From assembly GCA_944391395.1 (NCBI GenBank), contig CALXTI010000002.1, forward strand, positions 64,001 to 108,162: a DNA stretch of 44,162 bases, read 5' to 3'. Source of the stretch: an uncultured Alphaproteobacteria bacterium. GTDB taxonomy: Bacteria; Pseudomonadota; Alphaproteobacteria; RF32; CAG-239. Below are positions 36,188 through 44,162 of the stretch, piece after piece (position 1 is the first letter of the stretch; each line of letters starts with the position of its first letter). Under the pieces are notes generated by a model. It was not told the origin of the DNA, did no database searches, and worked only from the letters and a program-made list of their open reading frames with translations. Position numbers and translations under genes: made by a program.

Positions 36188-37873
36188 ATGAACGGGAAGA
36201 TAAAAGGGATTATGCGCAAGCCATGGCGGCGTTGGTTGCTGATTGGGGCGATAACAGCCGGGCTGATGGCAATTGTTGCGGATTTTTGGTCAGTTAAAAA
36301 CATTCAGGTCAAGTTTCATACGGAAGCGGCTAAAGACATCAATTATCAAATATTTTATGCAAGCAAACCGGATAAAAGTTTTTCGGAAGCAGAATCTGTC
36401 AAAAAAACAGTCAAAGCCGGCAAGCACGATGTTAAGATAACACTGCCGGCAAGAAAGATTTTCAAATTCAGGATAGATCCGGGGCAAAATCCGGGGAAGG
36501 TCGTTCTTGCCGATATTCGGCTTGAAGGCCGCAGCACCCTTAATATTGACGACGGCAACAAGTTTATTTATCAAAATCACATTGATGACAAGAAGATAGA
36601 AGGCGGAAAGATAACTCTTGTTTCAAGCAGAAACGACCCGTACATTGTATATAAAGATAAATTTGAACTAAAAGCCGGACGGGAGATAGATTTTTGTCTG
36701 TTTGTGATAAGTTTGTTTTTTGCTTTGTTTGTTTCAACCAAATCGGTTAATTATCTGGCAAAATTCAAGGTTTTGGAGCTGCGTTCACGGATAGACATTG
36801 TGTTTTTGGCATGCTTTTTTGCGTTGTTGTTTGTGCCGATGAGCCGGATATCCGATGATGAAAAATCGGAGCAGGAAAACCGGATGTTGGCAAAATTTCC
36901 GACCAGGCAAAGCATCAAAACCGCCAGCGACTTCAGCAAACAATTTGAAGCCTGGTTTAACGACCGTTTTTTAGGGAGAGATGATTTTATTAAAATTTAT
37001 AATTTTATGGATTATAAAATTAATAATAAAATGGAAAATGAAAAAGCCTTCAATGGCAAAGAAAACTGGCTTTTTTATAAACTTGAGCACAGTATTGAAA
37101 ATTATCAGAATGCGATATTGTTTTCTGATATACAGTTAAAGAAGATAACAGCTTATTTAAACGAAATTCAGGCATGGTGTGAGGCAAACAACAAAAAATT
37201 TTATTTTGTTATCGCTCCGGATAAAAACAAAATTTATGGCGAATATTATTACGATTTGCCTAAAAAACGCCCTGACTCTGAAAGCAAAACAAGGCAGTTG
37301 TTAAATTATTTAGCCCGGCATTCCAAAGTAAAAGCAATTTATTTATACGATGTCTTACATGCTCATAAAAAAGGTGATTTGCTTTATTATAAAAATGATA
37401 CACATTGGAATCTTCTAGGCGCATATTACGGATATCAGGAAATTATGCACACGATAAGGCAGGATTTTTCAGACGTTCCCGAAGCCGAAATTCAAGGATT
37501 TTCTGTTGTTAAACATGAAACAGGTGATTTGACACGGATGTTTGCCCCGGTTATGCAAAAAAAAGATTTTACAGAATATAAATCACCTATAATCAACAAA
37601 CAGTCAAAATGTCATGACGCTGATGGTAACAGAAGACCGGACATTGTTTGCAATAGTCCCAAAGCCAAACTAAAGTTATTTATGCAAAGAGATTCTTTTG
37701 CCGACGGTCTCATTCCTTATTTGTCGCAATCTTTTAATAAATCCGTTTTTGTTTGGCACGAACATATGAGTAAAAGTAAGCTTCCTTTGATAAAAGAAGC
37801 CGATGTCATTATTATTGAAACCGTTGAAAGAGCAACCGCAAAATTTGCAAATATGAAATTTCCAAAGGACTAA
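36188..37873 (+). CDS. AlgJ/AlgX-like SGNH O-acetyltransferase component
   Basis: A 561-residue membrane-anchored protein that probably completes O-acetylation of a surface polysaccharide. A basic N-terminus and one transmembrane segment (about 15-32) precede a beta-rich periplasmic domain. Two more hydrophobic stretches follow (about 170-185 and 200-215), then an AlgX/AlgJ-type domain from about 235. It has the catalytic Asp-His motif NDTHWN near 404 and the nucleophile region QRDSFADG near 500. The start is uncertain: ATG 36188 has a weak Shine-Dalgarno, while ATG 36212 (MRKPWRRW) has AAAGGG close by. It is five bases upstream of the MBOAT gene, so one operon. Confidence 0.8.
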   Translation: MNGKIKGIMRKPWRRWLLIGAITAGLMAIVADFWSVKNIQVKFHTEAAKDINYQIFYASKPDKSFSEAESVKKTVKAGKHDVKITLPARKIFKFRIDPGQNPGKVVLADIRLEGRSTLNIDDGNKFIYQNHIDDKKIEGGKITLVSSRNDPYIVYKDKFELKAGREIDFCLFVISLFFALFVSTKSVNYLAKFKVLELRSRIDIVFLACFFALLFVPMSRISDDEKSEQENRMLAKFPTRQSIKTASDFSKQFEAWFNDRFLGRDDFIKIYNFMDYKINNKMENEKAFNGKENWLFYKLEHSIENYQNAILFSDIQLKKITAYLNEIQAWCEANNKKFYFVIAPDKNKIYGEYYYDLPKKRPDSESKTRQLLNYLARHSKVKAIYLYDVLHAHKKGDLLYYKNDTHWNLLGAYYGYQEIMHTIRQDFSDVPEAEIQGFSVVKHETGDLTRMFAPVMQKKDFTEYKSPIINKQSKCHDADGNRRPDIVCNSPKAKLKLFMQRDSFADGLIPYLSQSFNKSVFVWHEHMSKSKLPLIKEADVIIIETVERATAKFANMKFPKD

Positions 37874-37878
37874 CCCGT

Positions 37879-39279
37879 ATGTTATTTTCATCAATGACGT
37901 TTATATTTATCTTTTTGCCGGTGGTGAGCGCGGTGTATTTGCTGTCGCGGCCGGAAGTAAAGAATTATGTTTTGCTGTTGGCAAGTCTGCTGTTTTATGC
38001 CTGGGGCGAACCGAAGTATCTGGCGATTATGCTGTTGACGATTATCATCAACTACGCCGGCGCCTATTACATCAGCCGCAGCAATCACCATAAAAAGGCG
38101 CTGCTGGCGACGACAATTTTGTTGGATTTGAGCTTTTTGTTTTATTTCAAATATTTTAATTTTGTTACCGACAATATCAACGCGTTGTTTCATGCCGAGC
38201 TTGACTTTATCGACGTGATTATGCCGATAGGCATTTCGTTTTACACCTTCCAGGCCTTGAGCTATGTGGTTGATGTGTATCGCGGCGAGGTTAAGGCGCA
38301 AAAGGACGTGTATAAACTGGCGCTTTACATCACGTTGTTTCCGCAGTTGGTGGCCGGGCCGATTGTCAAATATCATGATGTGGAAGAACAAATCGACAAG
38401 CGCGATGTAACGTTTGACAAGGTGGCTTACGGGGTCAAGCGCTTTATCATCGGGCTGGCCAAGAAGATGCTGATTGCCAACACCTTGGGCGCGGTGGCCG
38501 ACAAGATATTCAATCAGCCGGTAGAAAACTTTGATGCCTTAACGGCGTGGATTGGGGCGTTTGCCTATACGTTCCAGTTATATTATGATTTCAGCGGCTA
38601 TTCGGACATGGCGATTGGTCTGGGCGCCATCTTCGGGTTTAAGTTTTTGGAGAACTTTAATTATCCGTACATTGCAAAATCGATTACGGAGTTTTGGCGC
38701 CGATGGCACATATCTTTGTCGACCTGGTTTAAGGAATATTTGTATATACCTCTCGGCGGTAATCGGGTGAGCAAGCGCCGCAACATTTTTAACTTGTTTG
38801 TGGTGTTTTTGGCAACCGGCATCTGGCACGGCGCAAGTTGGAATTTTGTCTTTTGGGGCATGTGGCACGGCTTGTTTATCATCATCGAAAAGTTGACGGG
38901 TTGGCACAAGAAAGAAGGCGGATTTAAGCTTGCGGCGGCGCACCACATATATGCAATATTGGTGTTTGTCATCGGCTGGGTGATGTTCAGAGCCAAAGAC
39001 ATGAGTTATGCTTTGGATTATCTCAAAAATATGTTCGGACTGGTAAGCGAACACAACGTCACATACAAACTCGGATATTATATCGACAACATGGAATTGC
39101 TGGCGTTTGCGGCGGCGGTTATTTGCGCGATGCCGGTGTTTCGGGGAATGCTCAACATCCGTTTCAAACACAAGCTGCGCCGCGCGTTGGTGAATATCTG
39201 GCTGATGATAATGTTTGTTCTTTCGGTTTCGGCAATCGCCGCCTCCACCTACAACCCTTTCATCTATTTCAGATTCTAA
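37879..39279 (+). CDS. MBOAT-family O-acyltransferase (AlgI/PatA-like)
   Basis: A 466-residue multi-pass inner-membrane protein that passes acetyl groups from the cytoplasm to the periplasmic partner. It begins LFSSMTFIFIFLPVVSAVYLL and has the family blocks LLLASLLFYAWGEPKYL, MPIGISFYTFQALSYVVDVYRGE, FPQLVAGPIV and EFWRRWHISLSTWFKEYLYIPLGGNR. The two catalytic histidines lie in WHGASWNF (near 315) and MWHG (near 329). Length fits AlgI. AAAGGAC precedes the ATG. Together with the upstream AlgJ/AlgX-like gene it forms a minimal O-acetylation module for an exopolysaccharide, capsule or similar polymer; the substrate is unknown. Confidence 0.92.
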   Translation: MLFSSMTFIFIFLPVVSAVYLLSRPEVKNYVLLLASLLFYAWGEPKYLAIMLLTIIINYAGAYYISRSNHHKKALLATTILLDLSFLFYFKYFNFVTDNINALFHAELDFIDVIMPIGISFYTFQALSYVVDVYRGEVKAQKDVYKLALYITLFPQLVAGPIVKYHDVEEQIDKRDVTFDKVAYGVKRFIIGLAKKMLIANTLGAVADKIFNQPVENFDALTAWIGAFAYTFQLYYDFSGYSDMAIGLGAIFGFKFLENFNYPYIAKSITEFWRRWHISLSTWFKEYLYIPLGGNRVSKRRNIFNLFVVFLATGIWHGASWNFVFWGMWHGLFIIIEKLTGWHKKEGGFKLAAAHHIYAILVFVIGWVMFRAKDMSYALDYLKNMFGLVSEHNVTYKLGYYIDNMELLAFAAAVICAMPVFRGMLNIRFKHKLRRALVNIWLMIMFVLSVSAIAASTYNPFIYFRF

Positions 39280-39283
39280 ATCT

Positions 39284-39319
39284 AAAAAATATCCCTCTTA
39301 AAAAACGGGATATTTTTTT
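39284..39319 (+). terminator. Terminator of the O-acetylation operon
   Basis: AAAAAATATCCC (39284-39295) pairs with GGGATATTTTTT (39307-39318), ending in a T-run. Confidence 0.8.
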
Positions 39320-39380
39320 AGATTAAATTATGCACAAACAAACGCCAAAAAGTTGATTTCATTGTTTGATTTTTAAATAT

Positions 39381-39540
39381 TTAATTTGGTCGCTTATCTT
39401 TGCGGCGTAACAGGAGAAAGATGGTGCCGGCGTAACGGAAAGAAAAGAGCGCCTTGTTGATGAGCGAATAAAATATAAAAACAGACCCGACAATCTGGTC
39501 GTCGGTTCTCGGGATACAATAAACCCCGCTTGAGCGGGGT
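39381..39540 (-). pseudogene. Possible gene remnant on the minus strand between algI-like and DUF192 genes
   Basis: A minus-strand frame ending at TAA 39381-39383 stays open with coding-like codon choice, reading IPRTDDQIVGSVFIFYS and then RYAGTIFLLLRRKDKRPN. It has no ATG, GTG or TTG start in the visible part. It may be the tail of a broken membrane protein gene, or chance. The rest of 39320-39564 shows only a terminator hairpin. Confidence 0.25.
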
Positions 39541-39541
39541 T
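39521..39541 (-). terminator. GC-rich hairpin after the DUF192 gene
   Basis: AACCCCGC-TTGA-GCGGGGTT forms an 8-bp stem; on the minus strand a short TTTATTG follows. It lies 24 bases after the DUF192 stop. Confidence 0.65.
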
Positions 39542-39564
39542 GAAAACTTGTCCGGCAGTGAAAA

Positions 39565-40017
39565 TTATTTTTTCAAAGCATCATGCTGAACGGTGTCGCC
39601 GATTTTGAGTCCGTTTTTCGCAATATCGCCGCCGTTGATTTCAATAACCGCAGATAACGGTTCGTTAGTTTGCGGACGGATGAGCTTGGTGGACATCGGT
39701 TCGGCGTTTTCATACAACCATACGATTTTGCCGTCGTTGTTAACAAAAACCATATCAAGCGGAATGTAGGTGTCTTTCATCCACATGGCAATTTCCGTTT
39801 GACCTTGCAGAACAAATATCATACCGGAATTTTCAGCCAAAGTTTTACGCTCCATCAAGCCTCTGGACATTTCATCCTTGGTTGCGGCAGTTTCAACCTG
39901 ATAAGTTACCGGTCCTTCCGAAGTTACGAACACCAGCTCGGAAAGCTTGTCGTCTTTCTTGCCGCAAGACGCTAAAAGCAAAACAACGGCAAACAATTTA
40001 ATGAATTTAGACATCAT
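39565..40017 (-). CDS. DUF192 family lipoprotein
   Basis: A 150-residue protein with a lipoprotein signal peptide ending in the lipobox LLASC, then a charged linker. The DUF192 domain has YQVETAATKDEMSRGLMERKTLAENSGMIF, AMWMKDTYIPLDMVFV and GGDIAKNGLKIGDTV. DUF192 proteins are small and conserved with unknown function; here the protein would be anchored in the periplasm. ATG 40017 is used because GGGAG lies 7 nt before it, while the ATG at 40023 is too close. Confidence 0.85.
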   Translation of the reverse strand: MMSKFIKLFAVVLLLASCGKKDDKLSELVFVTSEGPVTYQVETAATKDEMSRGLMERKTLAENSGMIFVLQGQTEIAMWMKDTYIPLDMVFVNNDGKIVWLYENAEPMSTKLIRPQTNEPLSAVIEINGGDIAKNGLKIGDTVQHDALKK

Positions 40018-40194
40018 GGTCATTCTCCCTGATACATAAAGATGTATTAAATTTATTATGTTTTTGTTTAATTTGCAACTTAAAAATGCAAATGCGTGTA
40101 AATAGTTTTTATCCTTGTTTTATTTTATGATATGTTATAAGTTGAAAAACATGTCGGCGTGAATGTATGCCGTTGTAATAACCGGATTTGAAAG

Positions 40195-41952
40195 ATGAAT
40201 GATAAAAAGAAATCATTAGGGGGTAATCTTTGGGTCAAGACTTCTGCGGACGAACGACAAACGGAAATGTTGTGTCAGCGTTCGGGACTTCCGTATTTGA
40301 TTTGTCGGATTTTGGCGTCGCGAGGCATTACCGCTGAAGGTGTTGAAAGTTTTCTTAATCCGAAGTTGCAAAACCTGATGCCGAATCCGTCTTGCTTAAA
40401 AGATATGGACAAGGCCGCCAAACGTTTGGCCGCAGCGGTTTGGGCCGGCGAAAAAATCGGCATCATCGGCGATTATGATGTTGACGGGGCCACATCAAGT
40501 TCGGTTTTGCGTCGTTTTTTGGAATTTTTCGGTTTGACGGTACGGGTGCACATTCCCGATCGGGAAGAAGGATACGGTCCGAGTTTGCAGGCTTTTGAAG
40601 AATTTGCAGCGCAAAATATCCGTCTGGCGGTAACGACCGATTGCGGAACAACGGCTTTTGAAGTGTTGGACAACGCGGCGGCGGACGGGTTTGATGTTTT
40701 GGTGGTTGATCATCACGAAGCCGAGGCGCGTTTGCCGAAAGTTGTGGCGGTGGTCAATCCCAAGCGGCTTGATGAGGATAATGATTATCCCTATTTGAAA
40801 TATCTGGCGGCCGTCGGCGTGGTGTTTCTTTTGATTGTGGCGGTTAACCGTGAATTGCGTAATTCCGGTTATTATGAAAAACATGCGGCGCCGGATTTGT
40901 TGCAACTTTTGGATTTGGTCGCTTTGGGAACGGTGTGCGACGTGGTGCCGCTCTCGGGGCTTAACCGGGCTTATGTCAAACAAGGTTTGAAAATTATGTC
41001 TTTACGGCAAAACGAAGGTATAAAAGCGTTGTCGGATATCGCCGGTTTGAATGAGGCGCCGACGGCTTTTCATCTTGGATATGTCTTGGGTCCCCGAATC
41101 AATGCCGGCGGCAGAGTAGGCGACGCATCGGCGGGAAACCGCCTGTTGTGCACGCATGATGCGGAAACCGCCAAAGCTTTAGCCGAGGAGCTGAACAAAT
41201 TTAACATTGAACGTAAAGACATTGAAGCATATGTTCTTTTACAGGCCATTGAACAACTGGAAAGCACGCCGCAGGAATATCCGATGGCTTTTGTTTCCGG
41301 AGCGGACTGGCATCAGGGGGTTGTCGGCATTGTCGCCGGAAAGCTCAAAGAACGCTATAATTTGCCGGCTTTCGTGATGTCTGTCGAACATGACGAAGTC
41401 AAAGGTTCGGCTCGTTCTATTCCGGGGATTGATTTGGGCGCTTTGATTATGTCGGCGAAAGAAAAAGGAATCCTGACCAAAGGCGGCGGACATATCATGG
41501 CAGCGGGTTTTTCCCTTAACGAAGAAAAAATGGAAGATTTCAGACGTTTTGCCGGTGAATATATTCGTGGCAAATTGGGTGGCGAAACCGTAACGCCCGT
41601 GGTGGAATTTGACGGTGTGGTCAGTCTTTCCGGCGCCAATTTGGATTTGGCGGAAAAGCTGCAAAGCCTTGAACCGTTCGGCGCCGGAAATCCGGAACCG
41701 CGAATCGTGATTGAAAACGTGAAAATCGTTCGGCCGTCGATTATCGGCAGCGGACATGTCCGTTGTTTTTTGGGCGGTGATAACGGCGGCGGTTTGAAGG
41801 CAATCGCTTTTCGGGCGGCGGACAACGCCATCGGCGCAGCCATGCTGCAAGCCAACGGCGAGCGGTTTGACGTGGCCGGTCAACTGCGTAAAGATATTTG
41901 GCAAGGCAAAACATACGTGCAGTTTATTATTGAAGACATGATGGCCGCGTGA
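40195..41952 (+). CDS. recJ: Single-stranded-DNA-specific exonuclease RecJ
   Basis: 5'-3' exonuclease on single-stranded DNA in recombination and mismatch and base excision repair. The 585-residue protein has the DHH phosphoesterase motifs: IIGDYDVDGATSSSVL near 90 (motif I with metal Asp), TTDCGTTAF near 140 and VVDHHEAE near 172 (DHH). The DHHA1 domain has GSARSIPGIDLGALI and TKGGGHIMAAGF near 430, and an OB-like C-terminal domain has LQSLEPFGAGNPEPR. Length is normal. The Shine-Dalgarno is weak (GAAAG). The gene ends three bases before the converging gene at 41956. Confidence 0.96.
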   Translation: MNDKKKSLGGNLWVKTSADERQTEMLCQRSGLPYLICRILASRGITAEGVESFLNPKLQNLMPNPSCLKDMDKAAKRLAAAVWAGEKIGIIGDYDVDGATSSSVLRRFLEFFGLTVRVHIPDREEGYGPSLQAFEEFAAQNIRLAVTTDCGTTAFEVLDNAAADGFDVLVVDHHEAEARLPKVVAVVNPKRLDEDNDYPYLKYLAAVGVVFLLIVAVNRELRNSGYYEKHAAPDLLQLLDLVALGTVCDVVPLSGLNRAYVKQGLKIMSLRQNEGIKALSDIAGLNEAPTAFHLGYVLGPRINAGGRVGDASAGNRLLCTHDAETAKALAEELNKFNIERKDIEAYVLLQAIEQLESTPQEYPMAFVSGADWHQGVVGIVAGKLKERYNLPAFVMSVEHDEVKGSARSIPGIDLGALIMSAKEKGILTKGGGHIMAAGFSLNEEKMEDFRRFAGEYIRGKLGGETVTPVVEFDGVVSLSGANLDLAEKLQSLEPFGAGNPEPRIVIENVKIVRPSIIGSGHVRCFLGGDNGGGLKAIAFRAADNAIGAAMLQANGERFDVAGQLRKDIWQGKTYVQFIIEDMMAA

Positions 41953-41955
41953 TGC

Positions 41956-42603
41956 TTAAATATAACCCTTGCGGTCAAGATAACTTAAGATCAGCGTTAA
42001 AATATAGATACCGACAAAGACGGCTACCACAATCCATAATATTTGGCGTTCGGTCATAACGTGACTGATGCCGGTAACGCCCAAAGCGCTGCCGACGATG
42101 CGAAACACGCCGTCGGATTTTTTGTGCAAAATCGTAACGGCTATTTGATCGCCGGGATTTAGAAAATCAAAGGTGATGACAATGCTGTCTTTATATTCCT
42201 TCAATGATACGTCCACCGCGGTTGAGGTGAGAGGCTTGTCAAGCGTATAATGCACCATTTCCGCTTCGGGCGGGACAATAATGCGAATCGGGTCGTGCCC
42301 CAGATGCGAAACATCGCTTCCCGACAAAGGTTGTTGACCGTTGTTTTGCATGATAACGACGGTTTGATATAAATTGTCATATTCTTTGTCTTCCACCACG
42401 ACTTTGAATTTGTTGTCGTTTTGTGAGGAAATAAAGCTGTGCGACTGCGTGTCGTATTCTATAATCGGGCGGTTGATGTAGAACTGGTATATACCAATCA
42501 GCAATGCGGAAAAGCCGATAAAAAACGCTCCGACATTGCTGATTAAAAATCCCCAAAGTTTGTTGAAAAATTTTTTAAGCGGCGAGGTGCGAACTATTTT
42601 CAT
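41956..42603 (-). CDS. Membrane protein of unknown function
   Basis: A 215-residue protein with two transmembrane segments: residues about 17-37 (FLISNVGAFFIGFSALLIGIYQFYI) and 189-209 (ILWIVVAVFVGIYILTLILSYL). Between them is an extracytoplasmic or cytoplasmic domain of about 150 residues, predicted beta-rich, without cysteines. The family is not recognised. ATG 42603 is chosen for the GAAAGGAAA Shine-Dalgarno. It lies 76 nt after the Nudix-like gene on the same strand, probably in one operon. Confidence 0.6.
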   Translation of the reverse strand: MKIVRTSPLKKFFNKLWGFLISNVGAFFIGFSALLIGIYQFYINRPIIEYDTQSHSFISSQNDNKFKVVVEDKEYDNLYQTVVIMQNNGQQPLSGSDVSHLGHDPIRIIVPPEAEMVHYTLDKPLTSTAVDVSLKEYKDSIVITFDFLNPGDQIAVTILHKKSDGVFRIVGSALGVTGISHVMTERQILWIVVAVFVGIYILTLILSYLDRKGYI

Positions 42604-42679
42604 GATATTTTCCTTTCCGCTTTTATATAGTGAATAAAAGAAGATTTTAAACGGTGCTTGTTCATACAACAGGTATGTT

Positions 42680-43687
42680 TTAGCGCGTCATGTTCATGCC
42701 GCTTAAAATTTGCAGGGAAGTTTGTTCCATTTTTTGTACGGTTTCGGGTTTGAGTTGCAAAACATCGGCAATGAAATTTAAGTCTTTGCCCATTTTTTGC
42801 GCCGCATTGTCAAGGCTTATTTTCCAAGCGGTTTCTTGCTGAAGTTCGTTCATCAGGCTCAGTACGGCGTTATCATCATGATTGAGCGCCGCCGAAGCGA
42901 TATACCACGCGGCCAGCCATTCGTGCGGATAGCGATAATCGGTTTGGGCGTTGCGACCGTCCTCCAAACGGTTTTTGCCGCTGTGATTGCCGTAACTTTT
43001 GAGCGCGGTCCATAGCGGGACAACTCTGAATTCGGTGGCTTCGGAGTGTTCCTGATGCCGTTTGATGTCTTGCGACCGCTGCGCCAGAATCTGCAAAGTT
43101 TCGGCAGAGCATTGCAGAACATGACAATAAGGCGTAACGGCCCAAACATCGCCTTTCCCGTCCCAAATATTGATGACGTAATTGTCATCGCGGATGTCCG
43201 GCATGTTGATTAGTTTGATTTTTTCTGCCGGAAGTTTGACATCGGTTATGCCTAAGTTTTCAAGTTCTTCGCGGGTTTCGCGCAAGACGTTGTTGATACG
43301 GATAAGGTTTATGTCATTGATTAAAACCGGCGAATCGTTTTGCAAAACAATGTCGTCGCGCAAACCGACAAGCCGGCGGCGCTCATCTTGATGTAAACGG
43401 GAAAATTCTTCGGAAGATGTTCTTTCGGCCAAACCTCCCATCGCGCCGATGCCGTCGGGCATGCCGGTTTTGGCATTTAAGCGCGCGATTAAACCAAGAT
43501 TGAGATTTTGCATCTGTTGTTTGGTCGTTTTGCCGGAGCTGATTTTTCCGGAAACAAGCGTAACGTTGGCGCCGCTGTTTTTGATAAAATCACGATTATG
43601 TTTAAGGTTGAGAATGTTCAGTCGTTCTTGTCCTTTGGCGGCAATGCGCAGAGCTTGCAACACTTCTTGCCGGGAATTTAACATCAT
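42680..43687 (-). CDS. Nudix-like protein of unknown function
   Basis: A 335-residue soluble protein. Two parts of a Nudix box are visible but separated: GGLAERTSSEEF at about 84-95 and RETREELENLGI at 136-147, the latter matching REUxEExGU. The normal spacing between the two parts is much shorter, so an insertion of about 40 residues is implied. A GKISSGKT at about 47-54 also fits a P-loop pattern (GxxxxGKT); either reading is by eye. A helical C-terminal domain follows, ending LQILSGMNMTR. ATG 43687 is chosen because GGAG precedes it; the upstream in-frame start at 43711 lacks one. Function unknown. Confidence 0.5.
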   Translation of the reverse strand: MMLNSRQEVLQALRIAAKGQERLNILNLKHNRDFIKNSGANVTLVSGKISSGKTTKQQMQNLNLGLIARLNAKTGMPDGIGAMGGLAERTSSEEFSRLHQDERRRLVGLRDDIVLQNDSPVLINDINLIRINNVLRETREELENLGITDVKLPAEKIKLINMPDIRDDNYVINIWDGKGDVWAVTPYCHVLQCSAETLQILAQRSQDIKRHQEHSEATEFRVVPLWTALKSYGNHSGKNRLEDGRNAQTDYRYPHEWLAAWYIASAALNHDDNAVLSLMNELQQETAWKISLDNAAQKMGKDLNFIADVLQLKPETVQKMEQTSLQILSGMNMTR

Positions 43688-43754
43688 GCTTTTCTCCGTT
43701 ATTTTTTTCAAGTGTTGAAAAGTATAAAATAAATCTGTTTTATTTCAAGGCAAA

Positions 43755-43785
43755 AATCAAGGCCCGCAAAGCAGGCCTTTTATCT
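43755..43785 (-). terminator. Hairpin terminator after the HdeD-like gene
   Basis: AAGGCC and GGCCTT arms around a GC-containing loop lie just after the stop of the minus-strand gene, followed on that strand by GATTTTTG. Confidence 0.55.
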
Positions 43786-43791
43786 ATTCAT

Positions 43792-44162
43792 CTATTCGGC
43801 ATTCAGCCATCGGCGGAAGTATATGTATTCGGTTATTTCCAAAGCTCCGTACAAGATGATGTAAAGTCCGAGCAGCGTGCCGATGGTAACCGCGCCGATG
43901 CCGGGATATCGCAAAATCAGAAAACCGAAGACAATGCCCAACAATCCGAGGGTTAAGCTCCATCCCCAAGGCAGTTCAACTTTATGCAGCTGATAAGCGC
44001 TGACCAGTTGGGCAGCACCGACGGCCAAACACCACAAAGCAAAAATTATCGGCAAACTTGCCGCCGTAACACCGATGTTTGTGACCAAAACAATGCCGAT
44101 GATGATGTCAATGAGGCCGACAAACATAAACCAGCCGGAATCGAGGTTCAGGGAAAAACCGA
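43792..44162 (-). CDS. HdeD-family membrane protein (partial, 5' end beyond window)
   Basis: The frame is open to the right window edge, so the first ATG seen (44127) is probably internal. The visible 123 residues show four to five hydrophobic helices with paired small-residue motifs (GLIDIIIGIVLVT, LTLGLLGIVFGFLILRYP and IGTLLGLYIILYGALEI). This matches the DUF308/HdeD acid-resistance membrane family, which normally has about 180-190 residues and six helices. The family is linked to acid tolerance in enteric bacteria; the role here is unknown. Confidence 0.8.
   Translation of the reverse strand, partial: GFSLNLDSGWFMFVGLIDIIIGIVLVTNIGVTAASLPIIFALWCLAVGAAQLVSAYQLHKVELPWGWSLTLGLLGIVFGFLILRYPGIGAVTIGTLLGLYIILYGALEITEYIYFRRWLNAE

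Overview
The window looks like the chromosome of an anaerobic, probably host-associated alphaproteobacterium. Support for this comes from a ChpT-type histidine phosphotransferase, a PheA whose ACT domain carries the LESYLV variant typical of alphaproteobacteria, a TrmFO, a presqualene-diphosphate-synthase-like enzyme, a 'GRSMVEMLGVLAIIGVLSVG' pilin-like protein and a single-chain pyruvate:ferredoxin oxidoreductase. The genus is an inference. There is no rRNA, CRISPR array, insertion sequence, prophage or recombinase; one tRNA gene is present.

Layout. 1-2880 (minus strand) is an NAD salvage operon, nadM-like, pncA, pncB. The nadM and pncA leaders carry the same RNA element: a hairpin with an identical 11-nt loop, a shared downstream box, and pairings that could expose or mask the Shine-Dalgarno sequence. 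I know of no described riboswitch matching it, and it is the strongest candidate here for an undescribed regulatory system. 2900-4512 holds trxB and a small secreted repeat protein. 4583-4755 is tRNA-Thr(UGU) with its promoter and a candidate terminator.

4816-10929 is a surface-glycan operon for a pseudaminic-acid-type sugar: pseB, pseC, pseF, a glycosyltransferase-like gene, a TIM-barrel epimerase-like gene and an acetyltransferase-PseI fusion. It lacks a recognisable pseG. A perfect 30-bp inverted repeat around a 109-bp spacer lies directly before it, which could be an invertible promoter. 11019-15877 is a 1600-residue autotransporter with an ankyrin-like head, EGF-like Cys-rich repeats, a repetitive passenger and an outer-membrane barrel.

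15953-30647 is mostly housekeeping with species-specific envelope genes: class A PBP, polA, pheA, a pilin-like gene, a DUF2157/GDYXXLXY pair, chpT with an unknown secreted protein, trmFO, an hpnD-like gene, an outer-membrane protein and two unknown genes. 30770-34518 is nifJ behind a structured leader. 34530-35927 encodes a protein with RelA/SpoT-like sequence motifs. 36051-39319 is an AlgJ/AlgX-AlgI-type O-acetylation pair, again preceded by AAACGAACG-type inverted repeats. 39565-44162 holds a DUF192 lipoprotein, recJ, two unknown genes (one with a split Nudix-like motif) and a partial HdeD-family gene.

How it fits together. The nonulosonic-acid operon, the O-acetylation pair and the autotransporter all build the cell surface. 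The two glycan loci share an upstream motif, so they may be co-regulated or both phase variable. PFOR indicates fermentative or anaerobic pyruvate metabolism, and the NAD operon indicates dependence on recycling nicotinamide or nicotinate.
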